Counted from the stretch's first letter, positions 1 to 7,563 are shown. The stretch is DNA of 64,000 nt from JAEXOD01 sp963667875 (GCA_963667875.2 CAXXGC010000005.1:62001-126000); one strand, 5' to 3'. Translations and numbers: made by a program. The notes: generated by a model from the sequence alone, not told the origin.

Positions 1-261
1 GTCTTGGGCTTGCGGATTCATAACTTGTTTATACTGCTTATAGCCGTGAATAATTAATCCAAGTTTTCCTTTTTTGTTTTGTACAATATCAGCTAAACCC
101 GGATGTTTTTTTAGCTTGTTATATATTTTAGGGTCAAACGGCCTGTAAAAATCGTTTTCCGAATATTTATACTTTTGGCCGTTGTAATCAATGCCTTTTT
201 GGATATTTTCCTCAATATACCCAAGTGTCATAACTCCGGCAACTTCAAGCAATTTTTTCAC
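1..261 (-). CDS. Phage head/tail morphogenesis-type protein, N-terminal part (runs off the left edge)
   Basis: An open frame of 87 codons continues past base 1. It begins at a GTG (259-261) that overlaps the portal stop codon in a GTGA junction, the usual sign of translational coupling. The visible N-terminus reads VKKLLEVAGVMTLGYIEEN and continues with a basic, polar stretch containing GIDYNGQKYKYS and KKGKLGLIIHGYKQYKQV. Its position directly after the portal gene fits a head or tail-completion morphogenesis protein, and the '...I-x-x-G-I-D-x-x-G...' start loosely recalls virion morphogenesis proteins of the Mu gpG type. That assignment is weak because the C-terminal half is outside the window. 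Confidence 0.6.
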   Translation of the reverse strand, partial: MKKLLEVAGVMTLGYIEENIQKGIDYNGQKYKYSENDFYRPFDPKIYNKLKKHPGLADIVQNKKGKLGLIIHGYKQYKQVMNPQAQD

Positions 262-1367
262 AGAGTACTCAAATCAATTACACTTTCCCCGTCTTTGGGT
301 GGTGTAAGGTTAACTAATTTGTAAGCCTCATCTTGTCTAACCGGCATTATCCGAACTATTGTTTCAAGTATTGAAGCGTTTTTTTCCGGGTCTGTATCTT
401 CAAAATAATTAAGTGTAAACTTGTACGGCATTACACCGGTGCCATAATTAAGTTTAAAATCCCTTTGTAAATATTCATTTATAAGCGTTTCAATGCGTAC
501 CATATCGCTATAAAAAATGTCTTTGCTTATTAGCTGAAGAACCTGTAACGCCGCCCGGCTTCCGCCATTATTTGGCAATTGTGTTGTGTTGGCTTGCCCT
601 AACACAGCAATAGAAATATCATTGTTCAGCATATCAATATATTCTTTGAATGAAGCGCCGGAGCTTGCGGCTATTTGGTTTAACCTAAATTCTACATACT
701 CATCAGTAATAACATAGTTGTTTTGTATTGCTGTTTGTGCTGCTAACGCGGCGCTGTTAGAGCTGTCGGAAGAGGCTCCTTTGTCAATTATCTGAAGAAT
801 CCCTTTCACCTTGCGCAAGAAATTAGCGTTTTCCATTATCATGTCAAAACGTATAATTTCAAACATTGTAATGGCGCGCATAATACCGGCAAAGGGTAAA
901 TACTGCACATCGTCAAGAAGATAATTAATAGTTTCGGTTTCGGTTTTTTCGCGGAAAACATTATTTTCATACAAATATATATTATTAATATCGCTTGTAA
1001 AATCTGTATTGGGTACTGATTTTTCAATCTTTAACGCGCTTCCATTATTATCGTTAATAAGATTTAACTTAAACAGGGACTTACCAAATAACGTAGCGTA
1101 ACAATGATTATTTAGGATATAATTAATTGTTTTTTTCGTTCTAATCATTAATCTGTCATAATCCTTAAAACTTTTAGTTGTGTCTATAATAGACCAGCCG
1201 AAAGAAGTAATTGCGGTTGTCCGGGTAATAAAGTGATTTAACAGGCGCAAGTTGTTTTTTAGCGGTTTATTCAATTCTAAAAAAATTGATAAATCTCTCC
1301 TGTCCGGGCTTGAATCTTCAGCCGCAACAATTCTTTTTACAATGTCTTTAAAGTTCTTGTATAGCAT
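258..1367 (-). CDS. Phage portal protein
   Basis: Portal proteins form the dodecameric ring at one capsid vertex through which DNA is packaged. I call portal from position (immediately after the large terminase on the same strand), length (369 residues) and composition, notably a long helical body with an S/A-rich central segment (SSDSSNSAALAAQTAIQNN). There is no short diagnostic motif. The open frame extends upstream to 1460 from a TTG, but ATG 1365-1367 (MLYKNFKDIVKRIV) has an AGGAG at good spacing and removes a hydrophobic extension that looks non-coding, so I choose it. It starts just after the terminase stop and ends in a 4-base overlap with the next gene. It is somewhat short for a portal. 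Confidence 0.7.
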   Translation of the reverse strand: MLYKNFKDIVKRIVAAEDSSPDRRDLSIFLELNKPLKNNLRLLNHFITRTTAITSFGWSIIDTTKSFKDYDRLMIRTKKTINYILNNHCYATLFGKSLFKLNLINDNNGSALKIEKSVPNTDFTSDINNIYLYENNVFREKTETETINYLLDDVQYLPFAGIMRAITMFEIIRFDMIMENANFLRKVKGILQIIDKGASSDSSNSAALAAQTAIQNNYVITDEYVEFRLNQIAASSGASFKEYIDMLNNDISIAVLGQANTTQLPNNGGSRAALQVLQLISKDIFYSDMVRIETLINEYLQRDFKLNYGTGVMPYKFTLNYFEDTDPEKNASILETIVRIMPVRQDEAYKLVNLTPPKDGESVIDLSTL

Positions 1368-1368
1368 A

Positions 1369-2334
1369 TTAATAACTCCTAAAATTATAATAATCTTCAA
1401 TTGGAATGGGTTTTTTTGATTCATTTCCCCTTGCGAGCTTGCGCTCGTGCAGAAATTCAAATCCGCAAATTAACGCGTCCGGTGCATCATCTTTTGATGA
1501 TCCTTTGGTTCCGGTAAAGCTGTAAAACTGGTTTAGGAATGTTTCGCCAACTTCCGATTTGCTGAAACCAACCGGAAAAGCCACGCTAAAACCGTTGTAA
1601 GTTATTTGAAAATTTTTAGCTAAATCGTTAACATGATAGCGTTTATACTCAATTGCCGGAAAGGGTAAACCGGTTATTGTACATTGATTCCGAACGTGTT
1701 GGCTCCAAGTGGCTTCTTGGCTTACGTTTCCGTCAAATCCAATAGCGTATATATTAGGGTATTTGGCTTTAAGCCCTAACACGTCTTGTAACAATTTGTT
1801 GCTGTCGCTGTAGCTATGACAAATAGCGTCAACAATATAATACATGTCTTTTTTTGCGCTATAACCAAATACTACTATGGCCGTTGTATCGCCTTTGTTT
1901 TTTTTGCTTAGGTTGGGGTCACAATACAATACGCATTTTAAGCTTGACGGTGCTTGTGATTCAAGGTAATATTCACGCTTAAAGAAGTCTCCTTCAGGCG
2001 GAATAGGGTTCATTTGATAATTGCCTTGCCAATCCGCTTCATTAAGCGGCATAATTAAGGCTCTTAACTCCGCTTCAGTTTTGGCTTTGTATCGTTTCCA
2101 AAGCGCATGCCCGTATTGCCAAGCCTTGTATATATGGAAAAAATAACCCTTGGGAAGTAAATTATTTTCCCATTGCAGGCGCAAAATATGAATGGCGCTT
2201 ACAACCTTAAAATCATTTGCAAGTATAAAAAAGACTGAATTTTTTCTAAGTGATTTAGCTGTTTCACCAATTTTTTCAATACGTTTGTTTATGGGGTCTT
2301 TTTCAAAACTGCTGTCAACTGTTTTCCGTATCAT
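1369..2334 (-). CDS. Terminase large subunit, C-terminal nuclease part (frame-shifted from the N-terminal part)
   Basis: This is the RNase H-like nuclease half of the DNA-packaging motor. Visible acidic motifs are YCDPNLSKKNKGDTTA (first catalytic Asp), IGFDGNVSQ in the middle, and SSKDDAPDALICG near the end, the typical terminal D-D-x-P-D-A motif of large terminases. The frame is open up to 2385, but sequence upstream of about 2330 only makes sense in the other frame, which carries the ATPase half. The nearest in-frame ATG is at 2332-2334. Joining the halves near 2320-2330 gives ...LADDTEN/SSFEKDPINKR..., a natural terminase sequence, so the two parts once formed or still form a single protein of about 530 residues. 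Confidence 0.8.
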   Translation of the reverse strand: MIRKTVDSSFEKDPINKRIEKIGETAKSLRKNSVFFILANDFKVVSAIHILRLQWENNLLPKGYFFHIYKAWQYGHALWKRYKAKTEAELRALIMPLNEADWQGNYQMNPIPPEGDFFKREYYLESQAPSSLKCVLYCDPNLSKKNKGDTTAIVVFGYSAKKDMYYIVDAICHSYSDSNKLLQDVLGLKAKYPNIYAIGFDGNVSQEATWSQHVRNQCTITGLPFPAIEYKRYHVNDLAKNFQITYNGFSVAFPVGFSKSEVGETFLNQFYSFTGTKGSSKDDAPDALICGFEFLHERKLARGNESKKPIPIEDYYNFRSY

Positions 2335-2944
2335 CTGCAAGCATAAAACTTGGACGTCCGAATCCGCGTATAAAACCTTTAACACTCCGCCCTTCCGAAA
2401 ACGCCCCCATATAGCGCAAATCGTTGGCGTCTTTAAAATGTGAAGCCGTAAAAGTTAACTTATACGAATTAGCCTCGTAAAACTCAATATTATAATCATT
2501 AAGTATTTTTTGATTCAAAGTACAAGTGTACCATATATCTTTTAATACCGCTGAAGATTTTGCCGTTGTTTCAGCGTAAGAGCCTAAAACTTTATGTTGT
2601 CCGTTAAGAGCAAGCCACAATAAAAGTTTTTTGGCTGTTACCGATTTGCCGTGGTCGCGAGGCCCTAAAATAAAATGAACCCCGTAAATATTAACCAGTT
2701 CAACCATTTCTATTAACATCCGGTTGGGTTCGCAATAATCGTCGTACAGCTCCGGCGAAAAATATGTTGTGTCAAAATACCAATAATCGGCCATGGCTTT
2801 TTTAATCCGGGCTTGTCTTTTTTCTTCCGTCATTTCCTCGTCCGGGAACGGAGGTTCAGGCCTTGAGGCCTCAATCCTTTTTTCCTCCTCGTACTCCTCA
2901 ATGAAGTTTTGGAAACTTAACTCTATTTTTGAAAATTTTTCCAT
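2315..2944 (-). CDS. Terminase large subunit, N-terminal ATPase part
   Basis: This is the ATPase half of the packaging motor. Walker A is seen as FILGPRDHGKSVTAKKLLL and Walker B as SFMLADDTEN, which supplies the hydrophobic strand and the acidic pair. Between them HKVLGSYAETTAKSS resembles the usual segment after Walker A of large terminases. The frame stops at TGA 2315-2317, directly after Walker B, while the expected continuation lies in the +1 frame. The N-terminus has an acidic linker (EEYEEEKRIEASRPEPPFPDEE). ATG start at 2942-2944. It lies downstream of the small terminase with a 165-bp gap. Confidence 0.82.
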   Translation of the reverse strand: MEKFSKIELSFQNFIEEYEEEKRIEASRPEPPFPDEEMTEEKRQARIKKAMADYWYFDTTYFSPELYDDYCEPNRMLIEMVELVNIYGVHFILGPRDHGKSVTAKKLLLWLALNGQHKVLGSYAETTAKSSAVLKDIWYTCTLNQKILNDYNIEFYEANSYKLTFTASHFKDANDLRYMGAFSEGRSVKGFIRGFGRPSFMLADDTENS

Positions 2945-3059
2945 AATTCCAACCTAATTGTATAATAATTAAAAACCGCTCTAAAATGCCCTACAAAGCC
3001 TTGACCGAAAAATCCGAATATTTATAGCCTAAAAAAAAAGTTAAACAGTTATGGGCGAA

Positions 3060-3106
3060 TTTAAACGGGTTTTAAACGGGGTGTAGTGGCTCGTCTAAAC
3101 CGTTTT
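3060..3106. repeat. Clustered AAACGG repeats beside the small terminase gene
   Basis: Two direct copies of TTTAAACGGG lie at 3060-3069 and 3071-3080, and an inverted related copy TAAACCGTTTT lies at 3096-3106, all within the 165-bp gap between large and small terminase genes. Small terminases of many phages bind repeated sites in or next to their own gene to start packaging, so this is a candidate packaging recognition site. It could equally be an operator. Seen directly: the repeats. Inferred: the role. Confidence 0.4.
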
Positions 3107-3109
3107 CCT

Positions 3110-3613
3110 TCAATCTTCCGAATTTTTAATTTTTTCCAGTTCCTCGCGATAAATTTTAATAATATCGTCTTTTGTTGCTTCAGGAAAAAACCGCCGGATT
3201 ATTGCCGAAATTAGTTCCGCGTCCGCACGTTTCATGTGACTGCTTAATTCAATCGCCTGTACTCTTTTTTTTAGGTTAAGATATTTTACGTTCAGGTCTA
3301 ACCTTGCCGTTAAACTTAAATTATCGGAAACTTTAATTTCGCCCAATATTAATTTTAATTGGTCATTTAATATTTCCTCTTCACTAAGATGTGAGGATAA
3401 TATTTTAGCCGCGTTTTGTTTTTCTTTTTTGGACGCTATTTTAATTATTCCTATATCCTTTGAATATTTCGTAATAGCGTACCTTACGGAGTTATACGAA
3501 ACCCCGAACTTTTTTGCGACTTCTGAAAGATGTAAATCCGGGTTGTCCGCTCTAAAAACCACTATTTGTTTAAGCAGTTCCCCATCAGTTCTTTTGTTGT
3601 ACTTTTTTGTCAT
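3110..3613 (-). CDS. Terminase small subunit (helix-turn-helix DNA-binding)
   Basis: A 167-residue basic protein. The N-terminal 50 residues contain a helix-turn-helix pattern (LHLSEVAKKFGVSYNSVRYAITKYS), followed by a helical oligomerisation region and a charged C-terminal tail (KDDIIKIYREELEKIKNSED). The size, the N-terminal DNA-binding domain and the location directly upstream of the large terminase match small terminase subunits, which recognise the packaging site and recruit the motor. ATG 3611-3613 overlaps the stop of the upstream gene (ATGA-type junction), indicating coupled translation. A phage transcription regulator is the main alternative. Confidence 0.72.
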   Translation of the reverse strand: MTKKYNKRTDGELLKQIVVFRADNPDLHLSEVAKKFGVSYNSVRYAITKYSKDIGIIKIASKKEKQNAAKILSSHLSEEEILNDQLKLILGEIKVSDNLSLTARLDLNVKYLNLKKRVQAIELSSHMKRADAELISAIIRRFFPEATKDDIIKIYREELEKIKNSED

Positions 3614-4011
3614 GGCTGTACCGTTGATTTATATTGCATATTAAAATGATACCCAACGACCGCTATATCGTTGTAAAAGGAATCAAAAGCAAAAGGAGTG
3701 TTAATGTCCTCATAACGTATATTATAATTTTCACTTATCCACTTTTCAACTTTTTCCGCGTTCCTTGTAGCTTCAAAAATTGCTTCTTGAGCCGTTTTTT
3801 TAGTTGCGCTAAAAAATAAATGAAAATTAACAATCCTTTCGTATAATGTTGATTGTGTTGATTTTGCGCTTGAGGGTTCAAAATATATTAATACGCCCGG
3901 TGTAGGAATATTAATATCCCCGTATTTTCCGTACTGAACTTTAAGCTCCGGGAAGTTTTCAGTTATGCCGGTTAATATGTTTTGGGCCTGTTCTTCAAGT
4001 GTATATTCCAT
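3610..4011 (-). CDS. Phage structural protein of unknown role (neck or tail-completion candidate)
   Basis: A 133-residue protein I do not recognise with certainty. It starts MEYTLEEQAQNILTGI and has an alpha/beta pattern with PTPGVLIYFEPSS, a helix TAQEAIFEATRNAEKVEKWI and a C-terminal strand VVGYHFNMQYKS. The fold pattern (helix, strands, helix, strands) resembles small tail-terminator or completion proteins of siphophages, but that is inference from size and context. It sits between the first minus-strand gene and the small terminase, overlapping the latter by 4 bases. Confidence 0.55.
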   Translation of the reverse strand: MEYTLEEQAQNILTGITENFPELKVQYGKYGDINIPTPGVLIYFEPSSAKSTQSTLYERIVNFHLFFSATKKTAQEAIFEATRNAEKVEKWISENYNIRYEDINTPFAFDSFYNDIAVVGYHFNMQYKSTVQP

Positions 4012-4020
4012 TATTCCCCC

Positions 4021-4365
4021 TTAACATGAATATGGCATGTACATTCGACCTACACGCGGTTTTGCGGTGCTTGTGTTAATGTTTTCCGCTATTTTTGTAA
4101 GCAGTTTGAGGGCAACGTTATAATTATTCGTTACCTTTTCTTTGTACAGCTCGCTTGTAGCGTTCATTGCGTTGTGTACAAGATATTCGAGGATAAAAAC
4201 AAAACTTGCTTTGGCTTCCGGTAAAAGCTGTTGTTCAGTTAATCCGGTTTGCTGAAGAATTACTTTTGTCGCTTCAGCGGAAAATTCGGAATATACGTTT
4301 CCGCTTTCCAAAATTGCGAGGGCCGGAGGTGAAATCATATTTTTGACTTGCTCAAGAGTGTACAT
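4021..4365 (-). CDS. Hypothetical phage head protein, first gene of the minus-strand module
   Basis: A 114-residue, mostly helical protein of unknown function (MYTLEQVKNMISPPALAILE...), with a short C-terminal tail GRMYMPYSC. ATG at 4363-4365. It is the first gene of the leftward phage operon, reading away from the divergent spacer at 4366-4506, and is followed after 9 bases by the next gene. The position suggests a head-tail connector or small head protein. No diagnostic motif is visible. Confidence 0.55.
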   Translation of the reverse strand: MYTLEQVKNMISPPALAILESGNVYSEFSAEATKVILQQTGLTEQQLLPEAKASFVFILEYLVHNAMNATSELYKEKVTNNYNVALKLLTKIAENINTSTAKPRVGRMYMPYSC

Positions 4366-4506
4366 TGTTTCCCCATGTTAATTTTAATTACACCTCAAAA
4401 TTATTAATAATATTCAATAATATTTTTTATAGGCGCATATAACAGAATTAACTTTTTTGCAATAGTTATAATGCACCATGAATTTAATTTACTCATGGAG
4501 TTTCAA
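4366..4506. promoter_or_regulatory. Divergent phage promoter region; perfect -10 TATAAT at 4467-4472 (plus strand)
   Basis: A 141-bp AT-rich spacer separates the leftward terminase/portal operon from the rightward capsid/tail operon, so it must hold promoters for both or be crossed by transcripts. On the plus strand a perfect TATAAT sits at 4467-4472, 34 bases before the chosen scaffold start. A convincing -35 box is not visible at standard spacing. No leftward promoter could be fixed. Confidence 0.4.
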
Positions 4507-5007
4507 ATGTCATTATCGCAAAAGCTAAAAGAATTATTCAAAAAGAAAAATGTTGAGGTAACGGACGACGAGGTAAACACAATCCTTGCGGACGATACAA
4601 AACCGCCTAAAGATGAACCAAAGGATTTAACCCAGTTGCAGCGTGAAAACAGCGTTCTTGCTGAACAGGTGAAAACTTTAACTTCTTTAATTTCTTCCGA
4701 AAAAGAAGAAAGAGAAAAAGTATTAAAAAGCGAAACAGAGCGCCTAAAAACGGAACAAACAAACAAAGTTAATGCGGCCGTTACAAAATTATTTGCCGAT
4801 AAGAAAATTACGGAAGCTCAAAAAGAACATTGGAAAAGTTTGTTTGAAGCAAGTTTTGAAAGTACCTCTAAAGTTGCTGAAGCGTTGCCTCCTTTGGAAA
4901 CACCCAAGGGAACGCAATCCGGTACAGGTACTCAGACGCCTGTTAAAACGGACAGCCCGATAATGCAGAAAATTCTTGAAAGAAACAGCATAACACCAGA
5001 AAACTAA
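4507..5007 (+). CDS. Phage capsid scaffolding protein
   Basis: A 166-residue, highly charged protein encoded directly before the major capsid gene. It has a central coiled coil (LQRENSVLAEQVKTLTSLIS, then SEKEEREKVLKSETERLK), a helical segment (ITEAQKEHWKSLFEAS) and a low-complexity T/G/P linker (ETPKGTQSGTGTQTPVK) before a short C-terminal end. Such proteins assemble inside the procapsid and are removed before packaging. The frame is open from ATG 4471, but ATG 4507 has GGAG at correct spacing and gives a natural N-terminus (MSLSQKLKELFKKKN). No protease motif is visible in it. Confidence 0.72.
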   Translation: MSLSQKLKELFKKKNVEVTDDEVNTILADDTKPPKDEPKDLTQLQRENSVLAEQVKTLTSLISSEKEEREKVLKSETERLKTEQTNKVNAAVTKLFADKKITEAQKEHWKSLFEASFESTSKVAEALPPLETPKGTQSGTGTQTPVKTDSPIMQKILERNSITPEN

Positions 5008-5042
5008 TTTATTTATTTATAACTGATTTAATTGGAGCAACA

Positions 5043-5996
5043 ATGAAAATTGACCAAGTTTCAAAGAACCTTAATTTTAAGAGTGCCGGTGTATTAGCTA
5101 AGGTACTTGAAGTTTCCCCACTTTTACAGGTGGCCGAGTTCAGGCTCGAAACATCGGAGTTCGGAAACATTCCCGATAAATCCTCGTATTCCGGTACAGC
5201 CGCAAGAGCTGAAGGCTCTACCGCACAAAAAGACGCGCAAGTTCCAAGCCCTGAATACGCAAAATTGGCTATTTACGACCGTGAAATTACAGTTGATAAT
5301 TTACGCATACAAGACCAATTTGTTTCCGGTTCGGCCGGGTTAACCCGCTTTATGGATAGACAAGTTTCGGCTTTGGCTCTTAAGACAGGAAACGAAGTTC
5401 AAGTTGATATGATTCAGGGGACGAACGCTAACAGCAGAATGTTAGGTTTGTTCAATTTTATTAAGGACGCCGCTTCAGGCGGACAGACAGCCGCTCTTGG
5501 CTTTACCGCCGCAGAACAGGCCGCAATGAATATTCAAGTTTCCTTGCAACTTAATACAACGGCCAACCAAGACGCGTTTGTTGAATTGCTTTACAAAGCT
5601 ATTGGCCAAGTGCCGGGCGCTAACGCCATAATTTGCAATACAAACTTAGGCGCAAGGCTTAATACAATAGGTAAACGTTTAGGCGCCGCCGGTGAAACAA
5701 TTAACAGCTTTGGCACAAGAGTTCCTACTTTTGACGGCAGACCTATTATTACAGTTGACACAAATACAATTACCCAAACTGAAAGCGATGGCACTAATAA
5801 CGATTGTACTTCACTTGCTGTTTGCCGTTTTGCCGAAGAACTTGGTGTTTGTTTTGCAACCAATTCAGGCTTTTATTACAAGGATTTTCCGGACGACATT
5901 ACAACGCCGAACGCCAAAGCTCGTGTTGGCTTCTATCTTAATTTAAGTGTTGAACGTGCTGACGCGTTTAGAAGATTATCACGTATTAGACTGTAA
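5043..5996 (+). CDS. Major capsid protein (HK97-fold type)
   Basis: A 317-residue protein immediately after the scaffold gene, with a GGAGC ribosome site before ATG 5043. It begins with a short N-arm (MKIDQVSKNLNFKSAGVLAKVLEVSPLLQV). There is an E-loop-like region (SYSGTAARAEGSTAQKDAQV), a spine-helix-like stretch (DRQVSALALKTGNEVQVDMI), and A-domain features such as NAIICNTNLGARL and RPIITVDTN. It ends with VGFYLNLSVERADAFRRL. Order, size and pattern fit the HK97-type major capsid protein. The fold call is by context and pattern only. Confidence 0.82.
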   Translation: MKIDQVSKNLNFKSAGVLAKVLEVSPLLQVAEFRLETSEFGNIPDKSSYSGTAARAEGSTAQKDAQVPSPEYAKLAIYDREITVDNLRIQDQFVSGSAGLTRFMDRQVSALALKTGNEVQVDMIQGTNANSRMLGLFNFIKDAASGGQTAALGFTAAEQAAMNIQVSLQLNTTANQDAFVELLYKAIGQVPGANAIICNTNLGARLNTIGKRLGAAGETINSFGTRVPTFDGRPIITVDTNTITQTESDGTNNDCTSLAVCRFAEELGVCFATNSGFYYKDFPDDITTPNAKARVGFYLNLSVERADAFRRLSRIRL

Positions 5997-6007
5997 GAGG
6001 TCTAACC

Positions 6008-6211
6008 GTGGCCAAAAATAATGGAACACAAGTAATTTTTTCTATCCGGGTTTATTTATTGAACCCGGATAGAAGCATAAAGGAAACAAAAACAATTGAC
6101 GTACCGGAAAACGAAGAGGCCAAAGCGTTTAACGAACTTCCGGCAAGGATAAAAAAAATCCACAATGGAAAATGGATTTACTCCGGTTATTTTAGAATTA
6201 AAAAAGGTTAG
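6008..6211 (+). CDS. Small phage protein of unknown function
   Basis: A 67-residue basic protein starting from GTG 6008 with AGAGG upstream, 11 bases after the capsid stop. It has a beta-strand-rich start (TQVIFSIRVYLLNPDRSIKETKTIDV) and an aromatic, basic end (HNGKWIYSGYFRIKKG). I do not recognise a family. It could be a capsid decoration or a head-tail protein because it is next to the capsid gene. Confidence 0.55.
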   Translation: MAKNNGTQVIFSIRVYLLNPDRSIKETKTIDVPENEEAKAFNELPARIKKIHNGKWIYSGYFRIKKG

Positions 6212-6214
6212 ACA

Positions 6215-6424
6215 ATGAAACGATATTCGGAATTATTTACGGTTATTTTTCTTAACGGCGGCGCTTACTTTTACGCTGAAAACATTCCCGGTATAAACAT
6301 TGCTGAAATGTACGCCAAGATTCTTGTGCTTCTTGCCACTTTTATTTACACGTTAATTAAAATTATCATGCTCTTAAAAAGCATGAAAGGGAATAAAAAC
6401 GCTAAAGATTTGGAGGAAAAATGA
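6215..6424 (+). CDS. Small membrane protein (holin or antiholin candidate)
   Basis: A 69-residue protein with a hydrophobic helix in the middle (ILVLLATFIYTLIKIIMLL), a weaker N-terminal hydrophobic segment, and a charged C-terminal tail (KGNKNAKDLEEK). It is four bases downstream of the previous gene and overlaps the next membrane protein by ATGA. Two consecutive small membrane proteins just before an endolysin is a classic lysis-cassette layout, so one is likely the holin. Which one cannot be told from sequence. Confidence 0.6.
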   Translation: MKRYSELFTVIFLNGGAYFYAENIPGINIAEMYAKILVLLATFIYTLIKIIMLLKSMKGNKNAKDLEEK

Positions 6425-6687
6425 AAAAGGCGTTATTAACTTATTTTTTGATTTTTGCCGTCGGTTTTATCACGGCATTTTTATGTTTTACATACTTAAT
6501 CGAGCTGTCAAGTTTTCCGTTTGCTATTCTAAAAGCAATTATTGGAATTTTTATTTTTTGGTTAATTGACCGTTTCGCGTTACATGAAATTGACACTATT
6601 CAAGAACTTAAAAAGGGGAATATAGCTTATGCGCTATTCGTTTTGGGTATTTGCGTTATCATTGCTGTTGCTGTCGGCTTATCATAA
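6421..6687 (+). CDS. Small three-helix membrane protein (holin candidate)
   Basis: An 88-residue protein with three predicted membrane helices: LLTYFLIFAVGFITAFLCF, FAILKAIIGIFIFWLI and YALFVLGICVIIAVAVGLS. The linker between the second and third is charged. It overlaps the endolysin gene by 59 bases in another frame. Size, helix number and location directly before the endolysin make it the better holin candidate of the two small membrane proteins here. Confidence 0.65.
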   Translation: MKKALLTYFLIFAVGFITAFLCFTYLIELSSFPFAILKAIIGIFIFWLIDRFALHEIDTIQELKKGNIAYALFVLGICVIIAVAVGLS

Positions 6688-7192
6688 TTTAGCCCAGCTT
6701 AAAACAGCTAATTACAAGTACATTGATACAGCTTTTTCTTATGTCGGTACAACCGAATTAACCGGGCACAATGACGGTTATAATGTTGAAAAATTTCTTA
6801 AATCGGTTGGACGTAAAAAAGGCGATAGCTGGTGTGCCGCTTATGTTAGTTATTGTTTAACGGCCGTTAAACACCCGTTTAAGGTTCGTTCAGGACTTGC
6901 AAGAAACTTTGTAACAAAACAAAGTATTTTATCTTCAGATGTGATAAAAAAAATTAAAAAAATTGAACCGGGTTATTTAGTTATTTGGCAGCGCGGAAAC
7001 ACAATTAACGGCCATGTTGGTTTTGTTGTTGATGTTGGCGAAAAAAATATAACAACAATTGAAGGGAACACCTCTTCAGGGGAAAAAGGGGCACAGGCGG
7101 ACGGAGACGGCGTATATATTAGAAAAAGAATTATACAACCTTACAATTACTTCAGGATAAAATGGTTTACAAATATAAATACCCGGTCATAA
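6629..7192 (+). CDS. Phage endolysin, CHAP/NlpC-P60-type peptidoglycan hydrolase with N-terminal export signal
   Basis: A 187-residue cell-wall hydrolase. A hydrophobic N-terminal segment (SFWVFALSLLLLSAYHNLAQ) is followed by a cysteine-peptidase/amidase domain. The catalytic Cys is likely C69 in GDSWCAAYVSYCL, the His is H129 in NGHVGFVVDVG, and an EGNTSSG motif follows, as in CHAP-like endolysins of the TIGR02594 type. The N-terminal signal means it may be Sec-exported or membrane-anchored rather than released only by the holin. ATG 6629 lies inside the preceding membrane protein gene and has a G-rich ribosome site. The 3' end overlaps the next gene by 31 bases, which packs the lysis cassette tightly. 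Confidence 0.82.
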   Translation: MRYSFWVFALSLLLLSAYHNLAQLKTANYKYIDTAFSYVGTTELTGHNDGYNVEKFLKSVGRKKGDSWCAAYVSYCLTAVKHPFKVRSGLARNFVTKQSILSSDVIKKIKKIEPGYLVIWQRGNTINGHVGFVVDVGEKNITTIEGNTSSGEKGAQADGDGVYIRKRIIQPYNYFRIKWFTNINTRS

Positions 7193-7557
7193 TATTTTTA
7201 CTTGTTTTATTGGTTGGTTGCGGTCATACAAGCAGAATAGAAATAAAGCCACGCGCCGTTGTACCTCCTGTAATTGAGGAGATAATTCAAGCGGATACGG
7301 TTACCGATTCTGTAATATCAGCAAGCGAAGTATCCGGTAATGATACTATCGCGCAAATTAAATATTACCCTAAAACAAAAACGTTCAAATACAAAGTTAA
7401 ACCCGCTCCAATTTTAATAATGGACACAACGGAAACGGTAATAATTAAGGAAATTAAAGAAGAACCCAAAAAAGATAAATCGTTAACATGGTTCATCTTA
7501 GGAATGGTTTTGGTTGTATTAATTTATATTTTTTACAGAATTTATTTTAGGAGATAA
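7162..7557 (+). CDS. Unimolecular spanin candidate (outer-membrane lipoprotein with C-terminal inner-membrane anchor)
   Basis: A 131-residue protein with both features expected of a one-gene spanin. The N-terminal lipoprotein signal ends in a lipobox (VIIFLLVLLVGC, Cys about residue 20). The single C-terminal membrane helix is LTWFILGMVLVVLIYIFYRIYF, followed by RR. Between them lies a periplasm-sized linker rich in Pro, Val and Lys, with no enzyme motif. Spanins fuse inner and outer membranes in the last step of lysis in Gram-negative hosts. The gene starts within the end of the endolysin gene, where spanin genes normally sit. An anchored lipoprotein with another role is possible. Confidence 0.7.
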   Translation: MVYKYKYPVIIFLLVLLVGCGHTSRIEIKPRAVVPPVIEEIIQADTVTDSVISASEVSGNDTIAQIKYYPKTKTFKYKVKPAPILIMDTTETVIIKEIKEEPKKDKSLTWFILGMVLVVLIYIFYRIYFRR

Positions 7558-7563
7558 AATAAA

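Noticed and set aside
1368..1460. N-terminal extension of the portal gene from a TTG codon
   Set aside because: The extension overlaps the terminase C-terminus and the internal ATG at 1365-1367 has a good AGGAG site.
2312..2334. Programmed frameshift in the large terminase as the preferred explanation
   Set aside because: No slippery heptamer for -1, and +1 slippage of AGT to GTT gives poor re-pairing; mutation or sequence error is more likely, so I only list it as a possibility.
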